A DNA stretch of 64,000 bases from Erinaceus europaeus (GCF_950295315.1 NC_080175.1:87940161-88004160), one strand, 5' to 3'; counted from the first letter of the stretch, positions 1 to 11,809 are shown. Translations and numbers: made by a program. Notes: a model not told the origin generated them from the letters alone.

Positions 1-699
1 TAAAGTCCTTGTAAAGCATTCCGACTACAAACATCCTTTAAAGACTTCTGTAGTCTTTTTAACATGTACAAGACATTTGCAACTCACAGAAAACAATAAC
101 GTGTTACTGGTTGTCATTAATGATATAATCACATTAATTACAAATTTCATAATGGTATAATTTAACATGGCAGGCAGTGACATGACTGTGTTGCATGCAG
201 AATGGCAATTGAATCACCACTGTGTTCAACTGTCTAAAAAATTTACATGGTAAGTGTGAGACTGAGGTTACGTATATTTTTCAGTTGCTCATTAAAAAGA
301 CGGTAATAATTGGATAGTGTATTTCAAGTGACACACACACAGAATCTGTATATATTTTTAAGGTATGTCTGCCTAACATCAATCAATATTATACTGTCAC
401 TATTGACACTTGCCTTGTTGCCAAGGATGCTGTAAATACGTATACACAATACAAGGATAAATCTTGATGATTTCCTGAAAGATGTACTGTTCAACTAAAA
501 TCTATAAAGAAAGCTGAAGTTTCAAATTAACTTCAAAGATTTTAGTAGACAAACTAGAGAAATATTGCTATCTAAAATATTTTGCTAATATGTGGTGCAG
601 AAATTCACTAAAATTCTGAGTGATCCACATAGACATTTGTTGTACATACCCTAAGTACACAAAGCTCTACCACCAATGTATACTTTCTCAAATCACTTC
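1..699. other. Unique AT-rich intergenic DNA
   Basis: I see no reading frame, RNA gene or recognisable repeat here beyond a short CA run near 330. It is probably intergenic or deep intronic sequence. Confidence 0.5.
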
Positions 700-1139
700 A
701 TGGGGTAATGACAGTTTACTTGACAGTTGTTGACACATGGTACAATCTCTTATCTTTCCATGATAGGTATCTGCACAACACTCCTGACACTAAACCAGGT
801 CCCTCTTCGCCATCACTTACTGGCTTCCCAGCACTGTCCATAGCCATTTGCTTTGCTGCAATATACCTCACTCCATCTCATCTTCACCCTGCGTTTCCTG
901 TTCAGTTGCTTTGATTTCTAAGTACATAAGTTACATCATCTGATTGTCCATCCTTTTTCCTTCTGGCTTGTCTCACTTAACATTATTCCTTCGAATTCAG
1001 CCCATGAAAGGGATCCCCTACAGCTAAAACTGCGTATATATATCTCACAACTTTCCTCAATTATCCATCTGTTGTTAGACATAAGGGCTTCTTTCGGGTT
1101 TAGGATGTTACCACCAGTTTCATAACTGACTGGATTCAT
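700..1139 (-). mobile_element. L1 3' end, antisense fragment
   Basis: Read on the minus strand, this carries the end of L1 ORF2 (the block before 'cttaacatgat'-type text common to all L1 copies in the window, here about 960-1135) and then L1 3' UTR text about 700-950, such as the complement of 'ttgacacatggtacaatctc'. The same text recurs at 30.7, 33.0, 37.6 and 41.1 kb. The copy is diverged and frame-disrupted and is 5'-truncated. A short reading frame at 936-1139 is only the ORF2 remnant. Confidence 0.75.
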
Positions 1140-1576
1140 TAGCCAGCTGCGCTAGACCTTTGAATCATTAAAATAATGGTTTAGTTTGTAGCTAGTGCTA
1201 TCAGAATAACCAAGTTCAAGTTAAAAATACTGATAATATTTAGAGATTGAACAATAGGAAAATAAATAACTTTCCTGATATGACTATAGACACAAAGAGT
1301 CATAACTTTTATAACTTGGGGTTGAGTTCCAATTGTTAAGTTCCCCATTTAATCTCTGTAATTCTGACTTTTACATATAAACTAACTCATTTGTGACCAT
1401 ATACCTTTTCTGCTTAAGCATTTGTTGATGGCACATTTATTTTTATTCTCATGGTAATGGACATTCATATTTACTTAAAAACAAACCACTAAGACCCCAC
1501 ATATATCCTAGGACATAAGCATGATCTCACCTATTATGGTAACTGCCAAATGCAAACACTTAGAAATGCTTGGTTA

Positions 1577-1738
1577 GTGGTCCGGGAGGTGGCACAGTGG
1601 ATAAAGCACTGGACTCTCAAGCATGAGGTCCTGAGTTCAATCCCCAGTAGCACATGTACCAGAGTGATGTCTGGTTCTTTCTTTCTCTCTCCTCCTATCT
1701 TTCTCATTAACAAAAAAATAAACTCTTTAAAACAAAAA
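1577..1738 (+). mobile_element. tRNA-derived SINE, type C, with TSD
   Basis: The head reads 'gtccgggaggtggcacagtg', followed by a B-box-like 'gagttcaatcccc', a CT-rich stretch and an A-rich tail. It lies between a 15-bp target-site duplication, agaaatgcttggtta (1562-1576) and agaaatacttggtta (1739-1753), with one mismatch. The duplication and A tail indicate L1-type retrotransposition. Confidence 0.88.
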
Positions 1739-1779
1739 AGAAATACTTGGTTAACATAATGAAAGTAATGAGTATTTTT

Positions 1780-2044
1780 TTATATTTATTTATTTCCTTT
1801 TACTTGCCCTTGTTGTTTTTATTGTTGTAGTAGTTATTATTGTTGATGTCATTGTTGTTGGATAGGACAGAGAGAAATGGAGAGAGGAAGGGAAGACAGA
1901 GAGGGGGAGAGAAAGACAGACACCTGCAGACCTGCTTCAACACCTGTGAAGAGACTCCCCTGCAGGTGGAGAGCAGGGGCTCGAACCAGGATCCTTATGG
2001 CAGTCCTTGAGCTTTGCACCACGTGCTCCTACTGCCCGACTCCC
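1780..2044 (-). mobile_element. SINE type A, with perfect 16-bp TSD
   Basis: This is a full-length type A SINE on the minus strand. The T-rich tail complement is at the left and the tRNA-like head ends at 'cgactccc' on the right. The flanks agtaatgagtattttt at 1764-1779 and 2045-2060 are identical. The perfect duplication suggests a fairly young insertion. Confidence 0.92.
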
Positions 2045-2423
2045 AGTAATGAGTATTTTTGCAAGAGATAATTATAGGTTAAATATACAACTACTTTTTC
2101 CCCAGCAAATTGCATTCAACATCTCGAGTTAACATAATCTTACCTACATTCCTTCCTATACCAACTGACTCAGAAACTAGCTCAGATCTTTTCTTTCAGT
2201 AGGCCAATGTGCCCCTTAATCAGATTGCTGTACTGATTGAGTTCTTCTATTCGTTAAACTCAGAATTAATGACAGCATATGCCATGCAGTTCAACCAGGT
2301 TCTGGAGGTCATATGAACCACAGTCTTAAGATGGTGGATGCCATGAACTCAAGAGGTGGTTGTCTAGTGAAGCATCTGAAAGTGAGATTCCCATGTCTGA
2401 CAGTGTTATTAAAAACTAGAAGG

Positions 2424-2771
2424 TGGGGGGTCATGTGGTAGTGCAGATGTTAAACATGGCGCTTGGCGCAAAGCACAAGGACCAGCCCAAAGATCCAGGC
2501 TCAAGGCCCGGCTCTCCAACTGCAGGGAGTCCCTTCACAAGGAGTGAAGCAGGTCTGCAGGTGTCTATGTTTCTCTCCCTCTCTGTCTTCCCTTCCTCTC
2601 TCTGATTTCTCTCTGTCCTATCCAACAACAATGACAGCAATAACAATAATAATAACAACAACAAGGGCAACAAAAGAGGGAAAAGTAGCCTCTAGGAGCA
2701 GTGGATTCATAGTGCAGGCACTAAGCCCCAGTGATAACCCTGGAGGCTAAATAAATAAATAAATAAATAAG
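2424..2771 (+). mobile_element. SINE type A, long form
   Basis: The tRNA-like head is followed by the type A body and CT-rich block. After 'gggcaacaaaa' comes an extra 3' module (about 2670-2750, 'ggagcagtggattcatagtgcaggc', ending 'ataaccctggagg') and then an AAAT-type tail. The same 3' module is present at 16.92, 20.86, 34.2 and 43.3 kb, so type A exists in short and long versions. Confidence 0.88.
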
Positions 2772-3717
2772 TAACAGAAGCTATCCGGGACATTTCTTCT
2801 CCACTGACATAGGAAGAGACATATAATCTGATCATCTCACATAAGTACATGACCAGGAAAAATAAACTATTTAATACTTTTGCCTTCAATTTTTCTGGCT
2901 GAATCCTTGAAAATACAAAGTTCCCCCCCCCCACAGTTATAAAGCAAGTAACACTTGAAGATAGTTATTCACTTTAGCAAAACTAGTCATAAGTGCTGTG
3001 ATATAAAATGTTCTCTGATTTAACTAAAGTTCTCAGTACTAGAAAACAAGATAGTCTTATAGTATAATGGAAAAACCAAGGCTAATATTTCATCAGTGCT
3101 ATATTTCATAGATCCAAGAGTTTAGAAATGCCCTTTAACAATATTTACATGCTCCCTTTGTTCCTGAAACAGACAACTTAGAGAAAGGATCAATCAGCTA
3201 GGAACTTGGTGTATGGGGGAGATATATCAAAGTAGTCAGTCATTTTTACTGAAATCCAGACAGATGTAACATTTACTTGTTCTATCTCCCACTAGATGTG
3301 AAACTATTCCAATTATTAAGTTCCTCAGATGGTACTATAATTCCTTAGAGTCTTATTCCTACATGGGAAGACTAATTATTGCATAAGTGTCACTCATTGA
3401 GAACTAATTTATAAGATTTGTTCAATCTTGGGCAAAATAATAACTGCATATTTTAAAATTTAACAAATGTATTTAACTGTTATCAAAAAATAAGCTAGAA
3501 TACTCCAATTTTTTTGTAGTAAGAACATGTGTGAAAGGGTTTCATATGATATATTTAGATGTCTTTTTTTTTTGAAACACACAAAATAAGCAATGATTTT
3601 AATGCTGTTATAACATGTTGATGAGGAAACATGCATGAGTGTGTTTATGACTACATATGGAAATATTTCAAACCAAGGAGAAAAACACTGATTGAAAATG
3701 TTAATGAGGAGGGGAGA
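2772..3717. other. Unique DNA
   Basis: No coding exon or clear repeat is visible. A run of C residues lies near 2923-2933 and short T or A runs occur around 3508 and 3570. Confidence 0.45.
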
Positions 3718-3825
3718 AAACCAGAATACTATTCTGGCACATGTCATGCCTGGGACCGAAATCTGGACCTCAAGCCTCAGAGCCTATACTCTGTTCACTA
3801 AACCACCTCTCAGGCATGGAAAGGA
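3718..3825 (-). mobile_element. Old tRNA-derived SINE fragment (type C/D-like)
   Basis: On the minus strand this reads as a tRNA-like head ('tgcctgagaggtggtttagtg') followed by a degenerate B box and 'gacatgtgccagaatagtattctggt', which resembles the type C body. No TSD was found. Confidence 0.6.
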
Positions 3826-3954
3826 CAGTTTTTTATACAAGAAAACTGTGGAAATTCTATTAATTATAACCAGATAGATACACATCAAAGCAACAATGCA
3901 ATATCCTCACATCTGAAATAATGGAATACATCAATGAAGACAGAAACAAGTACT

Positions 3955-4148
3955 GAAGGGGCTAGGTGGCAGCACACCTGGTTAAGAACACACATAACAG
4001 TGTACAAGGACCTAGGTTCGAGCCCCTGGTCCCACCTGCAGAGGGAAGTCTTTGCAAGTGGTGAAGCAGGAATACAGGTGTCTGTTTATCCCCGTCTCAC
4101 TCCTATCCCTCTCAATTTCTGTCTCTAGCCAATAAATAAAGATAATAA
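3955..4148 (+). mobile_element. SINE type B
   Basis: The head contains 'ggcagcacacctggttaag', a good B box 'aggttcgagcccc' near 4014, the type B body ('gtctttgcaagtggtgaagca') and a tail 'aataaataaagataataaa'. The copy appears full length. Confidence 0.88.
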
Positions 4149-4780
4149 AAACGCAGGACTATATATACACCATTCCAATCCTTATAGAAAGCCATATGGA
4201 CATTATTCAAAACATGAAAAATCAACAATATGACTCAGCAGTTCTCCCACCTTATTAAGTATCTAGAGAATACAAAAAAAAAAAAAATGAAGAGATGCCT
4301 GCACACTTATGTCCTATATATAATAGTCACGTTATGGAAACAACCCAGGAAATAAAGCGAGGGCAAAGACAGTGTGAAGCATGAGTAAATCCATAATCTA
4401 CCATACCTGCTGATATGAGATTTCTCATAGGAAAACTGGAAGGAGGTCAAAAGTGGGACTGGGCAATGCCTCATGGTGGAGGAAGAGGAGCCTGCCACTT
4501 CGGGGTGAGCGGTGCTAGCGGCAGGCGTTGTGAATGATGGTTCTACTGTGCCCCTGAGATGACGCAGTCCTCTAAGATAGCAGTTTTCAAAAAAGAAACT
4601 TGTTACAGGAAAACTGGCTTCACCTGACATAGCAAATGATCCCTTTACTTCATATTTCCCATAACACATTTCAGATGGATCAAAGAGTTGATTCAGAGGG
4701 CTTAAGTGCCAGAAATAAGATGTGAATCACTAATTCTCACCTTGGGGATAAATCTAAAGGTTTAAGTATAAACTTCACTG
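4149..4780 (+). mobile_element. Diverged L1 ORF2 fragment grading into unclassified DNA
   Basis: About 4150-4340 resembles L1 ORF2 near its 3' end ('gacattattcaaaacatgaa', 'tatgactcagcagttctccc'). It is heavily decayed. From about 4400 to 4780 I cannot assign the sequence. Confidence 0.5.
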
Positions 4781-4892
4781 TTGTGTCTCCCTCTCCCTCT
4801 CCCTCTCCCTCTCCCTCTCCCTCTCCCTCTCCCTCTCCCTCTCCCTCTCCCTCTCCCTCTCCCTCTCCCTCTGCCCCTGCCTCTCCCTCTCT
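4781..4892. repeat. (CTCCCT)n hexanucleotide array
   Basis: About 15 near-perfect CTCCCT units are followed by a few variant units. The minus strand is a regular series of GGG runs separated by AGA and so fits the G-quadruplex motif. A minus-strand reading frame of alternating Gly and Glu over this array is not a gene. Confidence 0.95.
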
Positions 4893-4914
4893 CTCCAGCT
4901 TTTGGAAGCCATCT

Positions 4915-5128
4915 TTTCCATTTGTTGTTGTTCTTAAATAGGACAGAGACAAACTAAGGGAGAGAGAAAGATAGACACACCTGCAGACCTGCTTCACTGC
5001 TTGTGAAGTGACCCCCCCCCCCCCCGCAGGTGGGGAGCCAGGGTCTCGAACTGGGATCCTTGTGCAAGTTCTTGTATTTTGCACTCTGTGCTTAACCAGG
5101 TGCCTTGGTGTGCCACCGCCCGACTCTA
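4915..5128 (-). mobile_element. SINE type A, 3'-truncated on the left
   Basis: The minus-strand type A body and head are recognisable ('cacctgcagacctgcttcac', then a run of C, then 'ggtctcgaactgggatcc'). The head ends at 'cgactc' near 5125. The hexamer array abuts its tail side. Confidence 0.82.
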
Positions 5129-5700
5129 CCCTCCCACCCCCCTCTGAGGGAAAACTTGGCTCAGTGCAGCCTGGAAAGCAACAATACCAAAATTAAAAAC
5201 AAATCCTTGTGATGAAGTAACATGAACTAACGACAAATGACAAAATGATGATTTACTGTATCCTCTACAAGCACCAACAAAGTTCTAACACTAACAATAA
5301 GTAACATTTCAGCACTTTAACTTTTACATGATTAAAAGAGTACACAATGCCTCACTAGATATCCTTCACTGCTCATTAACATCATCCAGAGTTTTAAGAA
5401 ATGCTGCTACTGGGGAACTGCGGGGATTAATTTCATTCCTACAAAAGAGTGTTGTTACTTTATCGGTCTGCATAAGTGAAAGCACTAGCGTTTAAGTTTT
5501 CTTACAGGGAATCTGATATTCAGACTAGGTCCAAATTTCTTGGGCTGTGTAATGTTGTTATGAGGAAAAGGGGAGGCAGGCTTCCATTCCTCCAACACTT
5601 AAACATTTGTCAAGCATTTTCTCAGCAAAGAATTGAGAAGACAGCATGAATTTAAGGTAATTTAGACTTTATTCTGGAAAACTGAGAATATTCACCTGTT
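5129..5700. other. Unique DNA
   Basis: No gene, RNA or repeat could be recognised. Confidence 0.4.
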
Positions 5701-5703
5701 AGA

Positions 5704-5856
5704 ACATGAGAGAGAATAAGACAGACAGAGAAAGACAGAAAGAGAGAGAGGAGAAGAGGAAGGAGGAGAAGGAGAAGGAGAAGAAATATAAAGCAAACAA
5801 GCAAAAAAAAAAGTTACCACTTACAAGATGAGAGAGAGAGAGAGAGAGAGAGAGAT
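5704..5856. repeat. GA-rich low-complexity tract ending in (GA)n
   Basis: This is a purine-rich stretch with GAGA and AGGAG runs, and a clean (GA)n run at about 5829-5855. A reading frame over its complement is Ser/Leu/Phe-rich low complexity. Confidence 0.9.
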
Positions 5857-6113
5857 CAGGAATCTTCCTTTTTAAAACCCAAGCCCCACCATACCTTTTC
5901 AAGCCCCACCTGTAACCACTCCTATTTTCTGAGAGCAACCGCTCTAGTCCCCAGGTACTCATTGTCCCTCGACAATGTGTTACTTTCTGGTAACCTGAGC
6001 AAATGTTTGAAGTTTTCTCAGACTGCTACAAAATAGCTATTGGTACGCTACTATGTAAATAAGAACCTGCTTATGTGGAAACTATCATAGTGTCTGGCAA
6101 GAAAAAGTCAGCT

Positions 6114-6156
6114 AAATATATATATATATATATATGTGTATATATATATATATAAT
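6114..6156. repeat. (TA)n microsatellite
   Basis: Two TA runs are separated by 'tgtg'. Confidence 0.95.
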
Positions 6157-6295
6157 ATTAGTATATATTTTATACCACATGTGAAACTAAATAATGATAT
6201 AGAATTAACTATTATAACTTATTTCTACACACAAAATCCATTGTGTGTTGTAATCACCAACCATAAGTTTGTTTCAGTAACAGTTTTGAGAAATT

Positions 6296-6480
6296 CTTTT
6301 TTTATCTTTATTTATTTTGAATAGAGACAGAGAGAAATTGTGAGGGGAGGGGAAAATAGTGTGGGAGAGAGACAGAGAGAGACACCTGCAGACCTGCTTC
6401 ACCACTCATGAAGCTTTCCCCCTTGAACCCAGATCCTTGCACATCGTAATGTATGTGCTTAGCCAGGTGCAACACCAACT
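6296..6480 (-). mobile_element. SINE type B
   Basis: The minus-strand copy has its tail complement 'ttttttatctttatttatttt' on the left and the head complement 'agccaggtgcaacacc' on the right. Part of the body is deleted around 'gctttcccccttgaaccc'. Confidence 0.83.
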
Positions 6481-6595
6481 GTTACTAAAACAAAAGTGAA
6501 GTAAAGATTCCATAACCATTAACAAGGACATTTTGGAAGAATGAGTTTTTCAGTAGAAAAGCAAAGTCAAGGGCATAATGATGCAATGCAAAAAA

Positions 6596-6868
6596 ATGGG
6601 TGGGGGAAGGTGGTGGTGCATTTCATGTGTTTGAACCCCAGATCCCCACTTCCTATAGGGGAATTTTTTACAAGTGGTGAAGTAGATCTGCAGGTCTGCA
6701 AGTATCTATCTTTCTCTCTCCCTCTATATCACCCCTTCCCTTTCAATTTCTCTCTATCTATTTCTTTCTATCAAGTATAATAGAGAGGAAAAAAAATAGC
6801 CATTGGGAGAAGTGGATTCCTAGTGCCAGCTCTGAACCCCAGCAATAACCCTGGTGGCAAAGAAAAAT
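6596..6868 (+). mobile_element. SINE, type A/B intermediate, diverged
   Basis: It has a tRNA-like head with part missing, 'acaagtggtgaagtagatctgcagg', a CT-rich block and the long type A 3' module ('agaagtggattcctagtgcc', 'aataaccctggtgg'). Confidence 0.75.
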
Positions 6869-6892
6869 CCTAAACTAATAAGTTAAGAACTG

Positions 6893-7115
6893 TGGAGGCC
6901 AAGTGCTGACACACCTGAATGAGCATACACACATCATAATGTACAAGGTTTTGGGTTCAAGTCAGGACCCACCTGCGACAGGGTGGGAGGGAGGGTTAGG
7001 GGTAGGGATAAGCTTCATGAGCGGTGAAACAGTGCTGCAGGTGTCTTTCTGTCTCTCTCTTAATCTCTCCCTCCCTTCTCAATTTCTCTCTATCCCCCAC
7101 CCAAATAAGAAAAAC
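6893..7115 (+). mobile_element. SINE type B, diverged
   Basis: The head is 'ccaagtgctgacacacctg', the B box is replaced by 'gggttcaagtc', and an inserted G-rich stretch lies near 6980-7005 before 'agcggtgaaacagtgctgcagg'. Confidence 0.78.
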
Positions 7116-7189
7116 AATTGTCTCATACATTTAACTGAACAATCTATATACATCACTTCTTAAATCAGAGACTTCATTTATAAGTGGGT

Positions 7190-7345
7190 GCTGTGAGATA
7201 AGCCTAATAGAACGGCATGCCTGCCGTGAGCCCTGGTACCTAGTGGATGCACTATAGCACAGGGGAAATTCAGTAGATGTTGGAGCAGTTCTGCAGTGTC
7301 TTTCCCTCTTGCTCTATAGACCTAATATAAGAAGAATGAAAAAGT
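7190..7345 (+). mobile_element. Degenerate SINE (B-like)
   Basis: Weak but ordered matches to the type B body: 'gtgagccctggtacc', 'ggagcagttctgcagtgtct' and a CT-rich part. Confidence 0.5.
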
Positions 7346-7487
7346 TAGCCATGAAGTATTATGTGCCCTTATGAGGTCAAGCTGCAAAAACCAGCAACAA
7401 CAACAGAACAAAGACAGTAACACTGGTATGAAGATTTACAAAGGCTAGATATTCAGCTTCACACTCTGACCCATTTGTTCTCTGAAA

Positions 7488-7490
7488 GTC

Positions 7491-7521
<31 letters not shown>

Positions 7522-7645
7522 TTAACCAGATCACTGCTCAACTCTGGTTAACAGTGAGGGTGGGGGAGGGGGTTGAACCAGGGACTTTGGAGCCTCAGGC
7601 AGGAGAGGCTCTTTGCATAACCATCATGCTATCCAACCCCACCAC
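7488..7645 (-). mobile_element. SINE type D with (ATTT)n tail
   Basis: The left end is (ATTT)n, the complement of the tail. Then follows the minus-strand tRNA-like head, whose complement contains 'gcatgatggttatgcaaaga' and a B box 'ggttcaaccccc'. Full-length relatives are at 45.3, 53.8 and 62.7 kb. Confidence 0.78.
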
Positions 7646-9240
7646 CCCCTTTGTTCTTTGTTACTTCTTTATTCTCAATCTACCATTGCTTTGCTCACTG
7701 AACTTGAAAACAAAACCAAGGATAAGCACCTTAATAAAAAAAGAACTGTGTCCTTCCTTTTAATTAGGTGGGTGTAACCCACATTACTCTTTAAGTGTTC
7801 TTTACCATCTGACTTACTTTCTTAATCAACTAAATTTCATCCAATAAACTAATTTAAAATCCTAGCTCAGGAAACTGGTAAGGACAATTATCACCCCTAT
7901 ATACTATTTTAGAACTTACATAAGACACATATTTGCTATTCAATGATGAACAACATCTCTGGCTGCATAAATAAAATTGCTGAGTGTATTTCTATTAAGG
8001 ATAAATTTAAATAATTTTCCTGTGTCCAACATTTGACAATGTTTCTAAAAATCATTCTATTTCTCTCTATGTGAGTTTAGTAATGTCTTTCCTACGCCAT
8101 TTCCCGAATATAGAAAGATCATACACACTCACCTTTCTCCTCTGACTGTCCTTTATTCTTAGCAAAAGCCCCTGATGAAAGCCCCTTTAGTACTCCAGGG
8201 TCGCTACTTATTATGGTAAACACAGACAAAAAGGTCCTGTCATCCTATAAAACCTTTCAGTTTCTGAAAGCTAAAATTTAATTCCCTGTGCAAATTCAAA
8301 TATAACTCAAGAAGAGAGCAGCTTCTCTGTGTAGTTGATAAGATTATGACAAAAGGATAGAAGAATTGGTTTTTTAACTGAAGTGAGAAATTAAGTTAAC
8401 CTTAACCTTCACTCGGATATACATGCTGGTGTTCCAGAAACGACCATGTAGCTTCTTTCTAACGATCAGAAAAATTCAACCTACCAAGATCCATTTTAGG
8501 ACACTGAAAATATGATGAGGTGGGGCACATGGAGAACTGTTGATATATGCTGGCTAATTACTAAACAGACTGTGACTATGATTATAACTAGTTATAATCC
8601 AATGATTACAATGAAATTGACTAAATAGGGGTTTTGTAGAACATATCTACATATGTAAACATGATTGTAATCTATGTGTTCTTTAAAAATCTCATTTTAA
8701 AAATCAATTGAAATTATACTACTTGAAATTTGGGAATGTATGTTGAGCACTGTGTCTCACCATGTGCTCCAAAGGACTACATATATAACTATAGAGTAAT
8801 AGAATACACCCGCCCTTTATTTTAATGAATGATATGCTGGTCTCCCAAAGGCTAAAAAGTACCTCCAAAGGTGTGATCTTTTTTCTGCTTACCTCTTATC
8901 CCTATACTATGGAATTGACAAAGAATGGTAAGAGATGGAACGTAACACTTTTAAAAAAATGAGAAAGGCACTTCCAAATAAGAGCTCCAAAATTTGCACA
9001 AGGATTATTCTTTTTCTTCCAAGTATACTACCTTATCAGGTACCTAGACTGACTAATCACTATGGTGATTAGAACTGGTATTGTTGGGCAGAAAAAACTA
9101 TACTGATGAACCAAATAGTATAGAACACAGGGGGAAAAACATGCCATGAAAGCAACTGGAATATGACAGATGTTAGACACAGCAGTTAAGTGGGAAAAGA
9201 ACTATTTCAAACTCAGTTTGGGACAAGTGGTTACCCATGT
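7646..9240. other. Unique AT-rich DNA
   Basis: No convincing reading frame, RNA gene or repeat. A weak L1-like flavour appears from about 9240 onward. Confidence 0.4.
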
Positions 9241-9599
9241 GTTAAAGTCTAAAATTACAGTCTCACCTCCCACCATATGCAAAATGCCAATTAAAGAGGG
9301 ATTAAAGTTTTAATTGTGAAAAGCAAAATATAAGAGGAAATATTACAGTAAAATATCTTTCCAACTACTGACATTTCTTCAACAAGACACAAATGACATT
9401 AACTAGAAAACAGTATAGGTTCAGTAATATTAAAATTAAGAAAAAAAATTAAGAACTTAGATTCATCACAAGCAACTATAAAGCAGAGAAGAATACACCC
9501 ACAGGTTGAAAGATATTTGCCACAGTTATTTTGCAGAAGTTAACATTGTAATAAAAAAAAAAGCTTGCAAGTGCATAAATCATCAGTAAAACTAAACTG

Positions 9600-9840
9600 C
9601 AGGGTTTTATACTTTTGTTATTGATTTTATAATGATCAAAAAGACCATAGGCTAAAAGGAGTACTATTCCACTCAGTTCCCACCACCAGAGTTTCATATC
9701 CCCTCCCCTCCATTGGAAGCTTTCCTATTCTTTACTCCTTTGGGAGTATGGCCCCAGGATCATATGGGGTGCAGAATGTGGGATGTCTGGCTTCTGTAGT
9801 TGCTTCCCCACTAGACATGGGTGCTGTCCTTTTAAACATT
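9600..9840 (-). mobile_element. L1 3' UTR fragment, antisense
   Basis: It matches, on the minus strand, the 3' terminal few hundred bases shared with the copies at 10.4-11.25, 12.0-12.98, 36.3, 46.8, 49.2, 49.5 and 51.5 kb ('ttcccaccaccagagtt', 'ttgggagtatgg', 'gtctggcttctgtagttgc'). Confidence 0.78.
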
Positions 9841-9849
9841 GTGCATTTG

Positions 9850-10366
9850 TGTCCAGCAATTAAAACTTCTGTCTTTCACTGGGAACACGTGGCAGTGCAA
9901 CAACTCTGAAAGTTTTTTACAGGGACAAGGTAGGAGAACACTACGTGAAACATGGGCTGGGCATGGTGTATTGCATCAAAGCAAAGGACTTGGGGGAAAG
10001 AAGGGGAGAAAGACAGAAGAGAAGTATGGGGTTTCTCCTGATACATAATGAAATTGTAGTCATATATCAATGATTCCATTGTAGAACATTAACCTTCCCC
10101 CATTTAAAAAATGAAAGAAAAATGTATTTAAACAAGCTGTGGTCTCTATAACTCATTAGAGCTAAGGACTGTAAAGAAGAGAGAAGCGAGAGAGCATGAG
10201 AGGAGGAGGGGGCACACTACAAAACTGTGGAGGGAGATGGCATTTGGTGGCAGCAGTAGGGCACAAAACACCTATCATGGAGAGATAAGAAACTGTACTT
10301 GGGTTTGGACAGTGAACTGCTTTGTCCTGTGAGCCACCCAGCCTTTAGGCTTGCCCTCACTACATG
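9850..10366. mobile_element. L1 3' UTR-like fragments, diverged
   Basis: Short blocks match L1 3' UTR text elsewhere in the window on the plus strand: 'gtattgcatcaaagcaaagga' near 9970 and 'cctatcatggagagataaga' near 10271. The order suggests more than one old fragment. Confidence 0.45.
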
Positions 10367-10379
10367 AAAAAAAGTTCCG

Positions 10380-11251
10380 AGTAATGAAGCTGAAGGGTTG
10401 TCATTCCACACGTGAAGTCTCTGGATACATTCTGAGGTGAAGCATGTTGAGGTAGCAATTGTTGCTTTGGTTAGGTTGTGATCGGCAGATGCAATATTAT
10501 TTGGTTTGGATTGGGAGATGCATACAGGAAAGTGGGCCCTATCCAAGGGTTCCAGGACTGGGGGAAGTAGGGGCTCTATAGTGAAGATGTGAGGTTCCTG
10601 CTGTCTTAGGTGAGACCTTTCCTTTAATAGTACACTCTAATTTCATCTCAGGTAGTTCACTTTCCAACAAAGTCCCATAACCTAGATATACACCAGTTTC
10701 TGTGAGAGAGAGCTTATGTGCACAAGTATCCATAAACTACCGCAAAATATATACCTGAAAGCAGGACTACACTAGAGTTTGCAGTGAGTACCTCCCTAAC
10801 ACTTCCTCTCCACTATTCCAAGCTTGGGATCCATGATTGCTCAACAAATTGTTTGGCTTCATATGTTAACTCTCTTTTCAATCACCAGGTTCCAGATGCC
10901 ACCAGGATGCTGGCTAGGCTTCCCTGGATTGAAGACCCCACCAATGTGTCCTGGAGCTCAGCTTCCCCAGAGTCACACCCTACTAGGGAAAGAGAGAGGC
11001 AGACTGGGGGTATGGACTGACCAGTCAACGCCCATGTTCAGCGGGGAAGCAATTACAGAAGCCAGACCTTCTACCTTCTGCAACCCTCAACGACCCTGGG
11101 TCCATGCTCCCAGAGGGATAGAGAATTGGAAAGCTACCATGGCCTCCCATGGTGGGTTATGGGGATTGGGTGTTGGGAATTGTGTGGAGTTGTACCCCTC
11201 CTACCTTATGCTTTTGTTCACTAATCCTTTCTTAAATAAAAAATTAAAAAA
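10380..11251 (+). mobile_element. L1 3' end insertion with twin-priming inversion
   Basis: The right part (10610-11251) is the L1 3' UTR in plus orientation, ending in an A-rich tail. The left part (10380-10609) is the stretch that lies immediately upstream in the related copy at 12116-12345, but inverted. The whole is flanked by a perfect 13-bp duplication aaaaaaagttccg (10367-10379 and 11252-11264). The two halves are adjacent in the uninverted copy, so nothing was lost at the internal joint. This is the signature of twin priming during L1 insertion. Reading frames here are not genes. Confidence 0.93.
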
Positions 11252-11264
11252 AAAAAAAGTTCCG

Positions 11265-11809
11265 GTGCTACATGGTTTCATCATGTCTACTCCTTTCAGA
11301 CTCTCTGTCTCACTCTATCTGAAAAACAGTAAATACAGAAGTAAGAAATGTACTTTGTATGCCATTATTTCTCCCAATAAAGTGATTGGGGGTATTAAAT
11401 ACCAACAGTAAACCATGCTGTTGTTCTCAAGTAGTGAAGAGAGACTTTGCCCAATTACTGCTACAGCTCTTATTCTGTTCTTCAGCTGTGCTGTCTGTTT
11501 TAACTTTGAAAATTTAGAGAAGGCTCAGTTACCCATGTAGCTAAGAATATTTACTAAGTAAACAACATTGCAAGATAATAATTTGGGAGCCTGATATCCA
11601 TTCCAAACTGTTAAAAATGCACTAGCTAATTTGTCCAGTTGAAGTCTGAGTTCTAAAAATTTATAACCATTGCTCAAACAATAGCAACTTGGGATGACTA
11701 AATATTTCTAGAATCACCTCCAACTATAAAATTTTAATATGAAAACTAGTAACAGTATCATTCTGCCTATGTCTGCATATTTAAATTTTTAATTTAAGGT
11801 AAGAAAGTT
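11265..11809. other. Unclassified DNA
   Basis: I see no gene or confident repeat. Around 11280-11330 there is faint SINE-like CT-rich text ending in 'tatctgaaaa'. Confidence 0.4.

Noticed and set aside
4737..5084. 115-codon frame with alternating Gly-Glu
   Set aside because: It is the CTCCCT hexamer array plus a SINE read in reverse.
10824..11411. 195-codon frame (and its parallels at 12523-12960 and 49412-49825)
   Set aside because: These lie in L1 3' UTR copies and recur wherever that UTR occurs; not a gene.
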